DNA of 64,000 bases, taken from positions 4,774,001-4,838,000 of the forward strand of contig NZ_JAUTBA010000001.1 in NCBI RefSeq assembly GCF_030818895.1, in the 5' to 3' direction. Below, in pieces: positions 37,037-47,368 of this stretch (position 1 is its first letter; every line of letters starts with the position of its first letter). This DNA is from Sphingobacterium zeae. GTDB lineage: Bacteria > Bacteroidota > Bacteroidia > Sphingobacteriales > Sphingobacteriaceae. Made by a program: the position numbers and the translations under genes. The notes beneath the pieces are model-generated. The model ran no database searches. It was not told where the DNA came from and saw nothing but the letters and a program-made list of their open reading frames with translations.

Positions 37037-39560
37037 TCATTTACGCTCGACTTTTTGATGGGCTATTCTTCTAAACATTTTATAAACCTCGAACCATAGT
37101 ACAGATACAGCGGCAACGGCAAAGGTCATGCCTAATTCATATCCGCTCAGCGCTGTTACATTAAAAAAGCCGGCCACCGGTGCTATATATAGTATCGCAG
37201 CCAAAAATAAGAGCACAGCGATCGAAATTCCCAACAGCAACAAATTTCGATTTTTAAAACTTTCTAGGATACTATAGTGGAAAGATCTGTTTGCATAACT
37301 CAACAAAATATTAGCAAATATTAAAGTTGAAAAAACCATTGCCCTTGTTTTCTCTTCCGTATTACCCTGCTGAACAGCAAGTTGATAAACAAATAGAACC
37401 CCTAGCGTAATAACAACCCCTTGAACAATGCTTATACCAAGCTCCTTGATACTCAGAAAAGTATCGCTCATAGCCCTGGGAGGACGTTTCATAGTATCCT
37501 TTTCAATAGGTTCGTTTTCGTAGACAATCGAACAAGTAGGCCCCATCACTAACTCAAGAAAAATCACATGAACGGGGCTAAAAATGTGCGGAAATACCCA
37601 ACCCAAAAACAAGGGGAGCGATACGGTTAAAATAATGGGGATATGAATAGAAATGATATACTGAACGGCCTTCTTGATGTTTGCATAAATTCTTCTCCCG
37701 GCGGCTATACCGATGATTAACTTTTCTAAATCATCATTCGTGATGATTAATGCTGCAGCTGACTTTGCAATTTCAGTACCTTTATCCCCCATAGCCACTC
37801 CGATATGAGCGGCTTTCAACGCCGGTCCATCATTTACTCCATCGCCAAGCATAGCAACGACTTCACCTTTCTTTTTCAGAGCATTTACAACGGCTAATTT
37901 AGCATCTGGGAACATTCTCGTAAATAAGGTTGTTTGCTCCGCTAACGCGATCATTTCATCTTCCGACCGGCTCACTATTTCGCTGCCATCGATTGGCGGA
38001 GCTAAGCTAATAATTCCAGCCTGGGCCGCTATTGCCTTAGTGGTATCAGCATTATCACCGGTTATTATCTTAACTTTAATCCCCGCAGCATAGATATGCT
38101 CGAAAACTTTATCAATATCCTTTTTAGGTGGATCGTAAAACACGGTCAGTCCTAAAAATTCGAATGCAAAATCCTGTTGCTTTGTAGGAAAATTATCGCC
38201 TTCAAATTTCGCTTTGCCCACGCCCAACAAACGAAAACCCTGCGCTCCATAGGATTTAATAATACCTCTAATTTTATTTTTCTCATTTTCGGGCAATATT
38301 GAGACACTAAGAATAGCCTCAGGAGCACCCTTAGCAGCAATAACTCTTTCTTTATCTCGATTTTCGAAAAGATGAGTCATCATCGGCGGCTTGCCCTCCA
38401 GAGGATATTCATGGAATAGCTTGAATTCATTTCTAAGGTCCTGCTGCTGCGTTTTTTCGTATATGTTATGCAGTGTAATTTCCATCGGATCAAAGGGCAC
38501 AGGCTCACTACCCCACATGGCGTAATTGATAAGTTCACCCAGCACTGGATCACCAAATTCTTCCTGTTTATACGAGGCATCGCTAGCGTAATTATACAGG
38601 TATTTCAACTGCATTGAATTTTGGGTAATGGTTCCCGTTTTATCCGTACAGATTACTGTGGTGCTACCCAATGTCTCAACAATACTGCTTCTTTTGATTA
38701 TAATCCCTTGACGCATAAGTTTCCAAGCACCCAGTGCCATAAATGTGGTGAATGCAACAGGAATCTCTTCAGGTAGTACTGACATCGCCAAAGTAAGCCC
38801 ACTGAGCAGGCTTGTCACAAAATTACCGCTGTCAATAAAGCTATATAGACAGACAAACAAAAAAATTACGAAACCAATAACGGCCATTGCTTTTACAAAC
38901 TTTTGAATTTGCAGTTGCAATGGGGAAATTTCTTCTTTGATGGTACTGATAGACTCCCCGATCTTTCCCACGCGTGTCTCTTTGCCAATTTTTGTAACTT
39001 CAAAGACTGCAAGTCCAGAAACTGTAACGGTTCCGCCATACACCATGTTATCTTCGGATTTATTATCCTTAAATACGGAAAAGCTCTCTCCTGTCAAAGA
39101 AGATTCATTAACAGAAAAATCGTTACTATGTAAAATATAACCATCGGCGTTTATAATACGTCCTTCCTCGGTAATACAGAGATCCCCCACAACAATCTCA
39201 TGAGTCGGGATTTCAGTAACCTTACCACCTCGAATGACAGTGAGTGCTTAATGGTTCATTTAGCTTTTCTATTTCCTCTAAAGCTCTCTTGCTGCGGTTA
39301 TCCTGATAAAAAGAAATTGCCGTGACGGCAACAATAGCAACAAACATAAATACAGCCTCTCCATAATTCCCTACAAGGACATAAATAACGGAGATGACGA
39401 TTAACAGGATCAACATCGGCTCCTTTAAAATCCCAACAAGTAGTTCGAACCAGGTACTTTTATGGTTTTCGCTCAATTGATTCCAACCATATTGATATCT
39501 AGCAGCAGCAACCTCGCTTGGAGAAAGACCTTTCAAATTTTCGGGAATAGGATATGACAT
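37037..39560 (-). pseudogene. Cation-translocating P-type ATPase, frameshifted after about 105 residues
   Basis: The N-terminal frame (39560-39222) starts MSYPIPENLKGLSPSEVAAARY and ends falsely after KLNEPLSTHCHSRW; the true continuation (ALTVIRGGKVTEI) is in the next frame. Removing one base near 39249 gives about 840 residues. Later motifs are intact: SLTGES, LPEEIPVAFTT in the transport site, the phosphorylation site CTDKTGT, MLGDGVNDGPAL, and about ten membrane helices. PEEIP and the PMA/SERCA-like layout point to Ca2+, H+ or another divalent cation. The motifs are so well kept that a sequencing insertion is at least as likely as real loss. Confidence 0.88.
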
Positions 39561-39746
39561 ATCGAATTAACTAGGTTTACCTAAATATAATGAATAATTC
39601 CGATTTTAAACCGGTCAAATCTTCTACTGTTCAGGTTATTCTATCACTCTCATTCACGGCTTTCAGCAATATAACACATATTCAATTGGTCTTCCAAGAA
39701 ACGCAAAACACCAAGAAACTCAAAATAGCGCACCGTTTAACCTTAT

Positions 39747-39956
39747 TTATATCTTTTTGAGTTCTTCCTCCGGCCAAGTTAGTAGCTCTTTCAATAAATA
39801 AATTTTAGGTGCTGTATCCGCTGTATCTTCTGAGAATTGCTTCAAAAATTCGGGTATATCACCTTCAACTTTAATTAACTCTCCATCCTGAAGAATGTCA
39901 TAGCCCTCCGCAATCCATTCCTCGATTTTTTTCGTAGTGATTTGTTGTTTCTCCAT
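39747..39956 (-). CDS. Small hypothetical protein
   Basis: 69 residues, acidic and likely cytosolic, rich in Glu, Lys and Ile (TTKKIEEWIAEGYDILQDG, then WPEEELKKI). No recognised domain. The gene lies 186 bp upstream of the ATPase on the same strand. Protein-like composition and a plausible ATG favour a real gene; short length keeps this uncertain. Beyond it, 39957-40184 shows nothing clear. Confidence 0.5.
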   Translation of the reverse strand: MEKQQITTKKIEEWIAEGYDILQDGELIKVEGDIPEFLKQFSEDTADTAPKIYLLKELLTWPEEELKKI

Positions 39957-40214
39957 ATACTATATCTTACACTTATGCAACAATAAAAAATACGCCAATA
40001 AGGGAATAACAATTTTACAAAAAGCAATTCCTTTAAAATTAGAACAACACTAAGCGATAAATGGTTGACATGACTATATTCCCTCAAATCCGCGCCAACA
40101 GCAAGTCGTTGAATAAATCGACAGTGACAAAAATCAAAAAGTTTTTTATTACCTTAGATACATAAATCGAATAAAAAAAACAGCTTGTTTTTCATTAACT
40201 ATATGATCACACAT

Positions 40215-41508
40215 ATGAAAATATATGCCTTTGTTTTGGGTGTAGGTTTACTTCCCGCTGTTGGCGTCTGTCAGAAAACCGTCACGCCGGGTAGTCGCGA
40301 TATCAACACCACCTATATTAAACCAGAAAAATCGCTGTACACTGTCTATTATGTCAAAGATAACAACTGGGATAAGCAAGGGTCATTGACCTATAACATT
40401 ATCGCCGCTAATAATCAGCTGACTTTAACCAATACCTATGTTCCGAAGGATAATGCATGGACTTCGATGCGAACCACTGTTGCAGATGCAAAAACGCTTA
40501 AACCTATTAGCTATACCAGCGATGGAAAGGAAACAAAGCTAAACCTCAGCTTTGGCGAAACAATTACAGGTAATTATTATTCGAAGACAACCAAAAAAGA
40601 TAAAAATATTAGCTTAAATCCGACTCAGCCATTTGTAGATTTTAACTGGATGGATCACCTGATTTTAACGCTCCCTTTAGATCTTGGTTATAAAGCGCGC
40701 ATTCCACAATTCTACTACAATAGTAATTCGGACATTTTCGTTGAAGACTACACCATCAAGGATGTAAAAAGCTACAGTTATGGTTCCCCAAAAACGGGCA
40801 AGCACGACAGTTGGCTAGTTACACTTTTGGAAGAGAGTACCGGTGCCATCTACAATTACGTCGTCGATAAAAAAGATCGACGGTTATGGCAACGTGAGAT
40901 GTCCATGGGTAACGGAAAATGGGAAATTACAGTAAACGAAGAGCTGGACTATCAACCTATAAAAAATAGATTCAACAAAGAGCAAGCTGCCCAGCAGATA
41001 GCCCAAGGAAATAGTGTTATCATCGGGACGGCTTACGCAAGGTCTAGCTCTGGAAAAAAACTTGGTGGTCTCGTAAATACCGCAAAAAAGCAGTATGCCC
41101 CCAAAGGTACAGAAATCACACTCTTCGCCAACTCGCCTTATTACGAAGAATGGCTGGAAGTCAATAACAAAGATACGAAAACAGAAAAAGGTTCAGGAAG
41201 TGCCATTAGATCCTGATTTCGGATATGCTGTTAAAAAAGCCAAGGTATACGACGATGAGGGCCATTTCGAATTTACAGATCTGATGCCTGGTAGTTACGT
41301 GATCATGGCAAGCTTCGATTTCACCAATTCTTACAACTATTCATACGTATCAGGTTATACCAATTATTACAATTATTGGGGCTATACAGGTTCCACAACA
41401 AATTATGGTACGGCAAGATCATCCTATGTCGATAAGGCTAATATCGAAAAACGTGTCAACATTGAGAAAGATGGCGAAAAGAAAGAAGTGAGTTTAAAAG
41501 AAATGTAA
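40215..41508 (+). pseudogene. Exported hypothetical protein, frameshifted
   Basis: The ATG at 40215 is chosen because MKIYAFVLGVGLLPAVGVCQ is a clean signal peptide; a start at 40185 is also open. The first frame stops at 41216 just after DTKTEKGSGS, while VQEVPLDPDFGYAVKKAKVY continues in the next frame. Deleting one base in the A5-GG run at 41185-41191 restores 430 residues. The N-terminal ~270 residues look like an outer-membrane or DUF3108-like beta-rich domain, the end has a Tyr/Asn/Ser-rich stretch (SYNYSYVSGYTNYYNYWGY). Function unknown. Confidence 0.75.
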
Positions 41509-41512
41509 CGTA

Positions 41513-41548
41513 AAAATGCCGTTAAAACTACTATTTTAACGGCATTTT
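41513..41548. terminator. Terminator after the frameshifted exported-protein gene
   Basis: A 15-bp perfect stem, AAAATGCCGTTAAAA (41513-41527) with TTTTAACGGCATTTT (41534-41548), around CTACTA. A-rich and T-rich ends on both sides mean it can work in either direction. Confidence 0.85.
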
Positions 41549-41555
41549 CCTAGTA

Positions 41556-41710
41556 CTACTGCTTTCCAAACTGTTCAATCCATGGTTCATGTAGTCTCAA
41601 CAATAGCATGACCAACGTTGCGACCTCATAATTAAAATCGCTCTACTAAGTGATCGAATCCATTATAATCAATGAAGAAATACGTGGTACTTCCAGTTGG
41701 AAGAATACTA
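41556..41710 (-). pseudogene. Small decayed reading frame behind the CoA-transferase gene
   Basis: On the - strand, GSTTYFFIDYNGFDHLVERF is followed, one frame later, by NYEVATLVMLLLRLHEPW and IEQFGKQ-stop. Deleting one T near 41645 would join them, as in the four clear frameshifts of this window. No start codon is visible and the piece begins next to the CoA-transferase stop, so it may be a gene remnant. Family not recognised. Confidence 0.3.
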
Positions 41711-43204
41711 TCTATGCTTTTTCATAGTACCTTTTTCACGGAGATGAATATGCCAGCTGAAAGCTTCTTCTAATAAATGCGGAGTATGTCCCCCCCTTTC
41801 ACAAGCTCGGTTATAGTAATCGAAAAGCTGTTCCTTATAATCGGGGTGTACGCAATTTTCAATAATGACTTTTGCACGTTCGCGAGGCGCTAAACCACGT
41901 AAATCGGCCAACCCAAAATCTGTCACTAAAATATCAACATCATGCTCCGTGTGATCTACATGGGAAACCATCGGAACAATATGAGATATCGCATCCCCCT
42001 TAGAGGCTGCCTGAGTGACAAAGATGCTCAAATAAGCATTTCGCGCAAAATCACCCGATCCTCCAATACCATTCATAATATTAGTACCCGACGTATGAGT
42101 AGAATTTACATTTCCATAAATATCAAACTCAATGGCAGTATTGATCGCTATAATCCCCAAACGTTTAATCAATCCAGGAGTATTGGAGATATTTTGCGGT
42201 CGCAACACAATTTTATCACGGTATCGATCCAAATGATCGAACACTCTTGAATAACATTCTTCCGAGACTGTTATTGAAGAAGCCGAAGCAAAATCAAGTT
42301 TTCCTGCATCGATAAGGTCGAATGTACTATCTTGCAACACTTCAGAAAACATGGTTAAATTTCGAAACTTACTATGTATAAATCCTGTCAAAACAGCATT
42401 GGCAACTTTTCCAATACCCGCTTGAAGCGGCATTAAACTCTCTGACAAATGTCCAAGTTCTACTTCATTTTCAAAAAAGTTTAAAATATGCTTAGCTATG
42501 GCTGTCGTTTTGATATCGGGTTCAGCAATATAAGCAGGGCTATCCAATTCATTCGTAAAGACAATCCCAACCACCTTGCTTGGATCCAAAGGAATAGTTT
42601 TACGACCAATTTTGTTTTCAGGAGCTACGATTGGAATAACATTACGTCGTGGATAATCTTCTGCCTGGTAAATATCGTGTATTCCCTTGATGCTCATCGG
42701 GATCGCTGTATTTACCTCTAAGATAACCTGCTTAGCCAAAGCCGCAAAAGTCGCTGAATTGCCCACAGAAGTCGTAGGAACAATACTTCCGTCAGATTCA
42801 ATTGCTGCAACTTCCAGTACGGCAATGTCTACTTGAGGTAAATTCTTATTGTGCAGCAATTCTGCTGTTTCGCTTAGATGTTGATCAATAAACAATACAT
42901 CTCCAGCATTTATTTTATTACGGAGAATACGATCGACCTGGAAAGGCATACGCTTGGATAGTGCTCCAGCCTCGGCCAATTTACCATCAGTGCCATGCCC
43001 TAAAGAAGCCCCAGTGATCAAGGTTATTTTCAATGGATCCACCTTAGCACGTTCGGCTAAAGCTGGTAATACAACCTTGCTATCTCCAGCCTTCGTAAAA
43101 CCACTCGATCCAACCACCATTCCGTTTTGAAATAGTTTAGCAGCTTCCTCCCCTGTAATTACTTTATCATGTAAGCTTTGAACTTTTATTCTTTCGTAAG
43201 CCAT
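41708..43204 (-). CDS. Acetyl-CoA hydrolase/transferase family, succinate CoA-transferase-like
   Basis: 498 residues, normal length for class I CoA-transferases. Conserved parts: GMVVGSSGFTKAGDSKVVLP near 29-48, VGNSATFAALAKQVILEVN near 147-165, and the C-terminal GIGGSGDFARNAYLSIFVTQ near 380-399; NALDSPAYIAEPD-like VFTNELDSPAYI holds the glutamate region. These enzymes move CoA between succinyl-CoA and acetate in acetate formation or the TCA cycle. The AraC regulator gene is divergent 410 bp away. A TCA link with sucD 3 kb away is only positional. Confidence 0.9.
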   Translation of the reverse strand: MAYERIKVQSLHDKVITGEEAAKLFQNGMVVGSSGFTKAGDSKVVLPALAERAKVDPLKITLITGASLGHGTDGKLAEAGALSKRMPFQVDRILRNKINAGDVLFIDQHLSETAELLHNKNLPQVDIAVLEVAAIESDGSIVPTTSVGNSATFAALAKQVILEVNTAIPMSIKGIHDIYQAEDYPRRNVIPIVAPENKIGRKTIPLDPSKVVGIVFTNELDSPAYIAEPDIKTTAIAKHILNFFENEVELGHLSESLMPLQAGIGKVANAVLTGFIHSKFRNLTMFSEVLQDSTFDLIDAGKLDFASASSITVSEECYSRVFDHLDRYRDKIVLRPQNISNTPGLIKRLGIIAINTAIEFDIYGNVNSTHTSGTNIMNGIGGSGDFARNAYLSIFVTQAASKGDAISHIVPMVSHVDHTEHDVDILVTDFGLADLRGLAPRERAKVIIENCVHPDYKEQLFDYYNRACERGGHTPHLLEEAFSWHIHLREKGTMKKHR

Positions 43205-43614
43205 AGTGTTATAATTTTATTTTATCCAGTTATTGTAAACTTAACAAATTGAAAGCTATTTAATATAAATTATCGAGCTCTACGCCAAACAATTTTAACA
43301 TTTTTTCCAACGCTATTTTTATTGTCATGTGACACAAAATTATCCAAACACGACTAAGAAGACGCAATTGGTTAAAAATCAAAAATATACAACAAATCAT
43401 AGCAAAAAAATAGTTTACATCACCTAGAATCATAATTTATATCATGCTGTAAATAAGTAACTTACTTAAAATAAAGCAAAATTAGAGTAAGTAAATACTA
43501 ACTTTTCGGCTAAACAAAAACCGCTTTGACGTAAGTGTACGCTCACCTTTACCAACTATAAGGTGTGGTCTAGTAAAAAAGTCTTACCTTTGTCACATTG
43601 GATGATAGATTAAA
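43205..43614. promoter_or_regulatory. Divergent intergenic region of the CoA-transferase and AraC-regulator genes
   Basis: 410 bp, very AT-rich, no gene. On the + strand TACCTTTG at 43585-43592 is an exact TAnnTTTG -7 element 22 bp before the regulator ATG. TAAGTAA/TTACTTA (43454-43468, 1-base spacer) is a small inverted repeat and GTAAGTAA recurs near 43487-43494; this could be an operator. TAATTTTG on the - strand at 43477-43484 is a candidate promoter element for the CoA-transferase with a leader of about 270 bases. Confidence 0.45.
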
Positions 43615-44448
43615 ATGAATACACAAGATATAACGACAGATGCAAAATATGTCAACCGCTATTACATGACGGAAGTAGACTCATTTGAAGATAGCATTTA
43701 TTGTCACCACGCTATGATAGCGGAGCAATACATTTCCGAGCATCGCCACGATAAGGATCAATTTCTATATACCGAAGGCGGTGTGGTTTTTATCAAAACA
43801 GAGAAAAAGTCATATTTTTTACCAGCGCGTCATTATTTATGGATTCCTGCCGGTATTAAGCATAGTATTCATCCGAGCACACCTGAAGTCGTTATGCGTA
43901 ATTTGTACTTTCCAAAAGCCAATAATGATGCTCCATTTTACAGCAAAATGGGAATTTATCCCGTAAATGATCTTTTGATAGAGCTTATCATGTTTACTAA
44001 CCGTTGGAACGGCAATATATTTCCAGTTGAAGAACCTAAATACAGCATTGCTACAGCATTCAAACTTATTCTTCCAGAGTTATCCCTACATGAACTTCCA
44101 TTAGCCCTACCCTATCCCAGTCACCATAAATTAAAAGATATAGTTACTTACCTTGAAGAAAATATAACGGAAAATGTCAACTTTAAAAAGCTTGCAGGAT
44201 TATTTAATATCAGCGAACGCACATTAGCCAGATTGTTTCAAAAAGAATTAAATATGTCTTTTATCCAGTATTACACAATCCTCAGGATGCTGACGGCACT
44301 TAAGCTGCTCTTGGACGAAAAATTGAGTGTAAATGAAGTTGCACTCAAAGTGGGATACAATAGCTTACCCACATTTAGTAACACGTTCAATAAGGTTGTC
44401 GGTATCCGTCCCAGTGAATATGTCAAACAAAAAGAATTGCTTATTTAA
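43615..44448 (+). CDS. AraC-family transcriptional regulator
   Basis: 277 residues. Cupin-like effector domain at about 25-140 (EHRHDKDQFLYTEGGVVFI, FLPARHYLWIPAGIKHSI) and two helix-turn-helix units at about 180-275 (FKKLAGLFNISERTLARLFQ and SVNEVALKVGYNSLPTFSNTF, then GIRPSEYVKQ). The histidines in HRHDKD may bind a metal or small ligand. Divergent from the CoA-transferase and 39 bp ahead of the DUF1080 gene, either of which could be a target. Confidence 0.92.
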   Translation: MNTQDITTDAKYVNRYYMTEVDSFEDSIYCHHAMIAEQYISEHRHDKDQFLYTEGGVVFIKTEKKSYFLPARHYLWIPAGIKHSIHPSTPEVVMRNLYFPKANNDAPFYSKMGIYPVNDLLIELIMFTNRWNGNIFPVEEPKYSIATAFKLILPELSLHELPLALPYPSHHKLKDIVTYLEENITENVNFKKLAGLFNISERTLARLFQKELNMSFIQYYTILRMLTALKLLLDEKLSVNEVALKVGYNSLPTFSNTFNKVVGIRPSEYVKQKELLI

Positions 44449-44487
44449 AAATGTTTACCTAATTTAGGTCAATAAACCTAATTCAGG

Positions 44488-45339
44488 ATGAAATTCAAAC
44501 ATATCATTTATAGTGCTGGAATTCTATTGCTTAGTACTAATCTATTTGCCAATGCTAAAGACAAAAAACCCAAGCCCATTCAATTATTTAATGGGAAAGA
44601 CTTAAAGAACTGGACCCCTAAAATTAGAAATCACAAAGTTGGGGATAATTATAAAAATACATTTCGCGTAGAAGACGGATTACTTAAGGTGAGATATGAT
44701 GGCTATGATAATTTCAATTTTCAGTATGGCCACCTGTTCTATAATAAAGAATTCTCTGCTTATCTATTACGTGTCACTTACAGATTTGTTGGTGAACAGG
44801 CGAATGGTGGAGAAGGCTGGGCCTGGCGTAACAGTGGGGCCATGTTACATGGACAAGATCCGAAAACCATGGGCGTAGATCAGGACTTCCCAATATCAAT
44901 TGAAGGACAGCTGCTAGGCGGAAATGGCAAAGATGAACGGACCACAAGTAATCTATGCACCCCAGGTACAAACGTTGTTATGGACAACAAATTATTCACG
45001 CCACATTGCATCAGCTCAACATCCAAAACTTATGCCGGGGACCAATGGGTGACTGCGGATTTTTTGGTGCTGGGCGACTCTTTAGTACAGCATATTCTTG
45101 AAGACAAAGTAGTCTTACAGTATACTAAACCCCAAATTGGTGGCGGAAACGTAAGCGATTTTGACCCAAATGTAAAAAAAGATGGTCAGCTATTGACTAA
45201 AGGTACCATTTCACTTCAAAGTGAAAGTCATCCGATTGACTTCAAAAAGGTAGAGCTTTACGATTTAGAACCTTATATGAAAGATCCAAACAAATTGAAA
45301 AAGGTTATTGCCGAATTGCTGCCCAATTTGCACCAATAA
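44488..45339 (+). CDS. DUF1080 (3-keto-disaccharide hydrolase-like) exported protein
   Basis: 283 residues with a signal peptide (LFANA, about 23). The concanavalin-like domain has LFNGKDLKNWTPK near 34-46, FRVEDGLLKVRYDGYDNF near 63-80, the WRNSGAMLHGQDPKTMG motif near 112-128, and a final FKKVELYDLEPYM. DUF1080 proteins hydrolyse 3-keto-glycosides in Bacteroidota sugar degradation. No oxidoreductase partner lies here. The gene follows the AraC regulator closely, perhaps as one transcript, and ends in a strong hairpin. Confidence 0.88.
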   Translation: MKFKHIIYSAGILLLSTNLFANAKDKKPKPIQLFNGKDLKNWTPKIRNHKVGDNYKNTFRVEDGLLKVRYDGYDNFNFQYGHLFYNKEFSAYLLRVTYRFVGEQANGGEGWAWRNSGAMLHGQDPKTMGVDQDFPISIEGQLLGGNGKDERTTSNLCTPGTNVVMDNKLFTPHCISSTSKTYAGDQWVTADFLVLGDSLVQHILEDKVVLQYTKPQIGGGNVSDFDPNVKKDGQLLTKGTISLQSESHPIDFKKVELYDLEPYMKDPNKLKKVIAELLPNLHQ

Positions 45340-45363
45340 GGTTTGCAAGAAAGGCTTAAACAT

Positions 45364-45392
45364 AAAAAAGCATCGAATATCGATGCTTTTTT
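45364..45392. terminator. Bidirectional terminator between the DUF1080 gene and rpsT
   Basis: GCATCGA (45370-45376) pairs with TCGATGC (45380-45386) around ATA, flanked by six As on one side and six Ts on the other, so it can end both convergent transcripts. Confidence 0.88.
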
Positions 45393-45485
45393 ATTTACAA
45401 TTCGCTTGGAAAGAGAAATCCAAAGTATATAACATAAAGAAAAGGGATACAGCGAGCTGTACCCCTCGATATCTATACAAAAAGC

Positions 45486-45740
45486 TTACGCTAAACTGTT
45501 AACAAATTTAGTTAACTTAGATTTGTTGTTTGAAGCTTTTTTCTTGTGGATCACATTTTTCTTTGCCAAACGATCAAGCATAGAAATTACGCGTGGTAAC
45601 AATGTTTTTGCTTCTTCCGCAGAAGTAGTATGACGTAATTTTTTGATTGCGTTACGTGTAGTTTTTGCTTGGTAACGGTTTCTTAAACGTTTAGTAGCGT
45701 TTGCTCTAATTCTTTTGATCGCTGATTTATGATTTGCCAT
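45486..45740 (-). CDS. rpsT: 30S ribosomal protein S20
   Basis: 84 residues, very basic, beginning MANHKSAIKRIRANATKRLR and ending NNKSKLTKFVNSLA, the standard bS20 pattern that binds 16S rRNA in the small subunit. Monocistronic, with a promoter just upstream and convergent with the DUF1080 gene at a bidirectional terminator. Confidence 0.97.
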   Translation of the reverse strand: MANHKSAIKRIRANATKRLRNRYQAKTTRNAIKKLRHTTSAEEAKTLLPRVISMLDRLAKKNVIHKKKASNNKSKLTKFVNSLA

Positions 45741-45786
45741 TTTTTTTAGCTAATTTTTATTCAATTTTTTCTTGTAATTCGGACTG

Positions 45787-45817
45787 CAAAAATAACACCT
45801 TATTTTCAATATTCAAA
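45787..45817 (-). promoter_or_regulatory. Promoter of rpsT
   Basis: On the - strand a TTTG -33 element (45817-45814) and TATTTTTG (45794-45787) are separated by 19 bp, an exact Bacteroidota consensus arrangement. The rpsT ATG is 46 bp downstream. Confidence 0.75.
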
Positions 45818-45841
45818 ATCTATTTTATTTTTTAGGTTTAG

Positions 45842-45849
45842 TATATTTG
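45842..45849 (+). promoter_or_regulatory. -7 element abutting the SpoU methyltransferase start
   Basis: TATATTTG matches TAnnTTTG exactly but ends only 4 bp before the ATG, so transcription would start at or next to that codon. The message would be leaderless, or translation begins at the in-frame ATG at 45869. Confidence 0.5.
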
Positions 45850-45853
45850 CAGC

Positions 45854-46387
45854 ATGCAAAAATTATCGATGGATGAACTTCAACGTACAGATGTTGAATC
45901 GTTTAAAAAACAAGAAAAAACTCCAATCGCAATCATTATGGACAATGTACGGAGCATGCATAATGTAGGCTCGGCCTTTCGTACAGCAGACGGATTTGCT
46001 ATTGAAAAAATATACTTGTGTGGCATCACCGGAACACCCCCCCATCGCGAAATCGAAAAGACAGCCTTAGGAGCAACTCAATCGGTTGATTGGGAATATC
46101 ACCAGGATACTACAGCTGTCGTCGATCAGCTTCGGTCCGAAGGCTATGTCATTGTTGCCATTGAGCAAGCAGATAACAGTGTCATGCTACAGGAGTTTGC
46201 ACCCGAAAATAACCAAAAATATGCATTGATTTTTGGAAATGAAGTCAATGGAGTGGATGAAGAGGTCATGAGAAAAATTGATACCTGTATCGAAATACCG
46301 CAATACGGAACGAAACACTCCTTCAATGTATCTGTCGCAATTGGCATTATTCTTTGGGATTTTATCCAAAAACGCAATTCCAATTAA
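45854..46387 (+). CDS. SpoU/TrmH-family RNA methyltransferase
   Basis: 177 residues of the SPOUT knot fold. Motif 1 NVRSMHNVGSAFRTADGF near 32-49, motif 2 LIFGNEVNGVDEEV near 124-137, motif 3 IPQYGTKHSFNVSVAIGI near 146-163 (F for L in SLNVSVA). It 2'-O-methylates a ribose in tRNA or rRNA using S-adenosylmethionine. Lacks an N-terminal substrate domain, so it resembles TrmL/TrmH-like small forms. The target base cannot be told. The start at 45854 versus 45869 is open. Confidence 0.9.
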   Translation: MQKLSMDELQRTDVESFKKQEKTPIAIIMDNVRSMHNVGSAFRTADGFAIEKIYLCGITGTPPHREIEKTALGATQSVDWEYHQDTTAVVDQLRSEGYVIVAIEQADNSVMLQEFAPENNQKYALIFGNEVNGVDEEVMRKIDTCIEIPQYGTKHSFNVSVAIGIILWDFIQKRNSN

Positions 46388-46448
46388 AAATTTATCAATA
46401 AAGGTCACATTCCTATTCACATTGCTTCCATTTTAGAAAGCAAAATAG

Positions 46449-46456
46449 TAGATTTG
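46449..46456 (+). promoter_or_regulatory. -7 element of the sucD promoter
   Basis: TAGATTTG fits TAnnTTTG and lies 21 bp before the sucD ATG at 46478. The nearest upstream TTG (46422-46424) is 24 bp away, longer than usual. Confidence 0.5.
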
Positions 46457-46477
46457 TGTGCAAAATTTAAAGAAGAA

Positions 46478-47350
46478 ATGAGTGTATTAGTTAATAAAGA
46501 TTCAAAAGTAATCGTTCAAGGTTTCACTGGAAACGAAGGTACTTACCATGCTACTCAAATGATTGAGTACGGAACAAATGTAGTTGGTGGTGTTACTCCT
46601 GGTAAAGGTGGTCAACAACACTTAGACCGTCCTGTATTCAATACTGTTCAAGATGCAGTAGACGCTACAGGAGCTAATGTTTCTATTATCTTTGTACCTC
46701 CAGCATTTGCTGCAGATGCGATCATGGAAGCTGCGGCTGCAGGTATTGAAGTGATTGTCTGTATCACAGAAGGTATCCCGACAAAGGATATGATCCAAGT
46801 TAAATCTTATTTAAGCGACAAAAACTCTCGTTTAATCGGTCCTAACTGTCCAGGTATTATCACTGCAGACGAAGCTAAAATCGGTATCATGCCAGGATTT
46901 ATCTTCAAAAAAGGTAATGTAGGTGTAGTTTCTAAGTCAGGAACTTTGACTTACGAAGCTGTAGATCAAACGGTAAAAGCGGGATTAGGAATTACAACTG
47001 CAATCGGAATCGGTGGCGACCCTATTATCGGTACAACAACAAAAGAAGCTGTTGAATTATTGATGAATGATCCTGAAACTGAAGCTATCATCATGATTGG
47101 TGAAATTGGTGGTGGAATGGAAGCTGAAGCTGCCCGTTGGATCAAAGAACATGGTACTAAACCTGTTGTTGGATTTATCGCAGGCCAAACAGCGCCTCCA
47201 GGACGTCGTATGGGACACGCTGGTGCAATTGTAGGTGGCGCAGATGATACAGCAGCTGCAAAAATGAAAATTATGCGTGAATGTGGCATTCGTGTTGTTG
47301 AATCTCCAGCTGAAATCGGAAAAGCAATCGCTGAAGAATTGGCTAAATAA
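46478..47350 (+). CDS. sucD: Succinyl-CoA synthetase, alpha subunit
   Basis: 290 residues. Start taken at MSVLVNKDSKVIVQGFTGNE (46478), which aligns with SucD N-termini; eight extra upstream codons carry no conservation and lie over the promoter. CoA-binding FTGNEGTYH near 16-24, the phosphohistidine in MGHAGAIVGG near 246-255. The enzyme couples succinyl-CoA to ATP/GTP formation in the TCA cycle with SucC, which is not adjacent here. Its terminator has been split by an insertion sequence 40 bp downstream. Confidence 0.96.
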   Translation: MSVLVNKDSKVIVQGFTGNEGTYHATQMIEYGTNVVGGVTPGKGGQQHLDRPVFNTVQDAVDATGANVSIIFVPPAFAADAIMEAAAAGIEVIVCITEGIPTKDMIQVKSYLSDKNSRLIGPNCPGIITADEAKIGIMPGFIFKKGNVGVVSKSGTLTYEAVDQTVKAGLGITTAIGIGGDPIIGTTTKEAVELLMNDPETEAIIMIGEIGGGMEAEAARWIKEHGTKPVVGFIAGQTAPPGRRMGHAGAIVGGADDTAAAKMKIMRECGIRVVESPAEIGKAIAEELAK

Positions 47351-47368
47351 TTAGCTGATCAAGCATAT

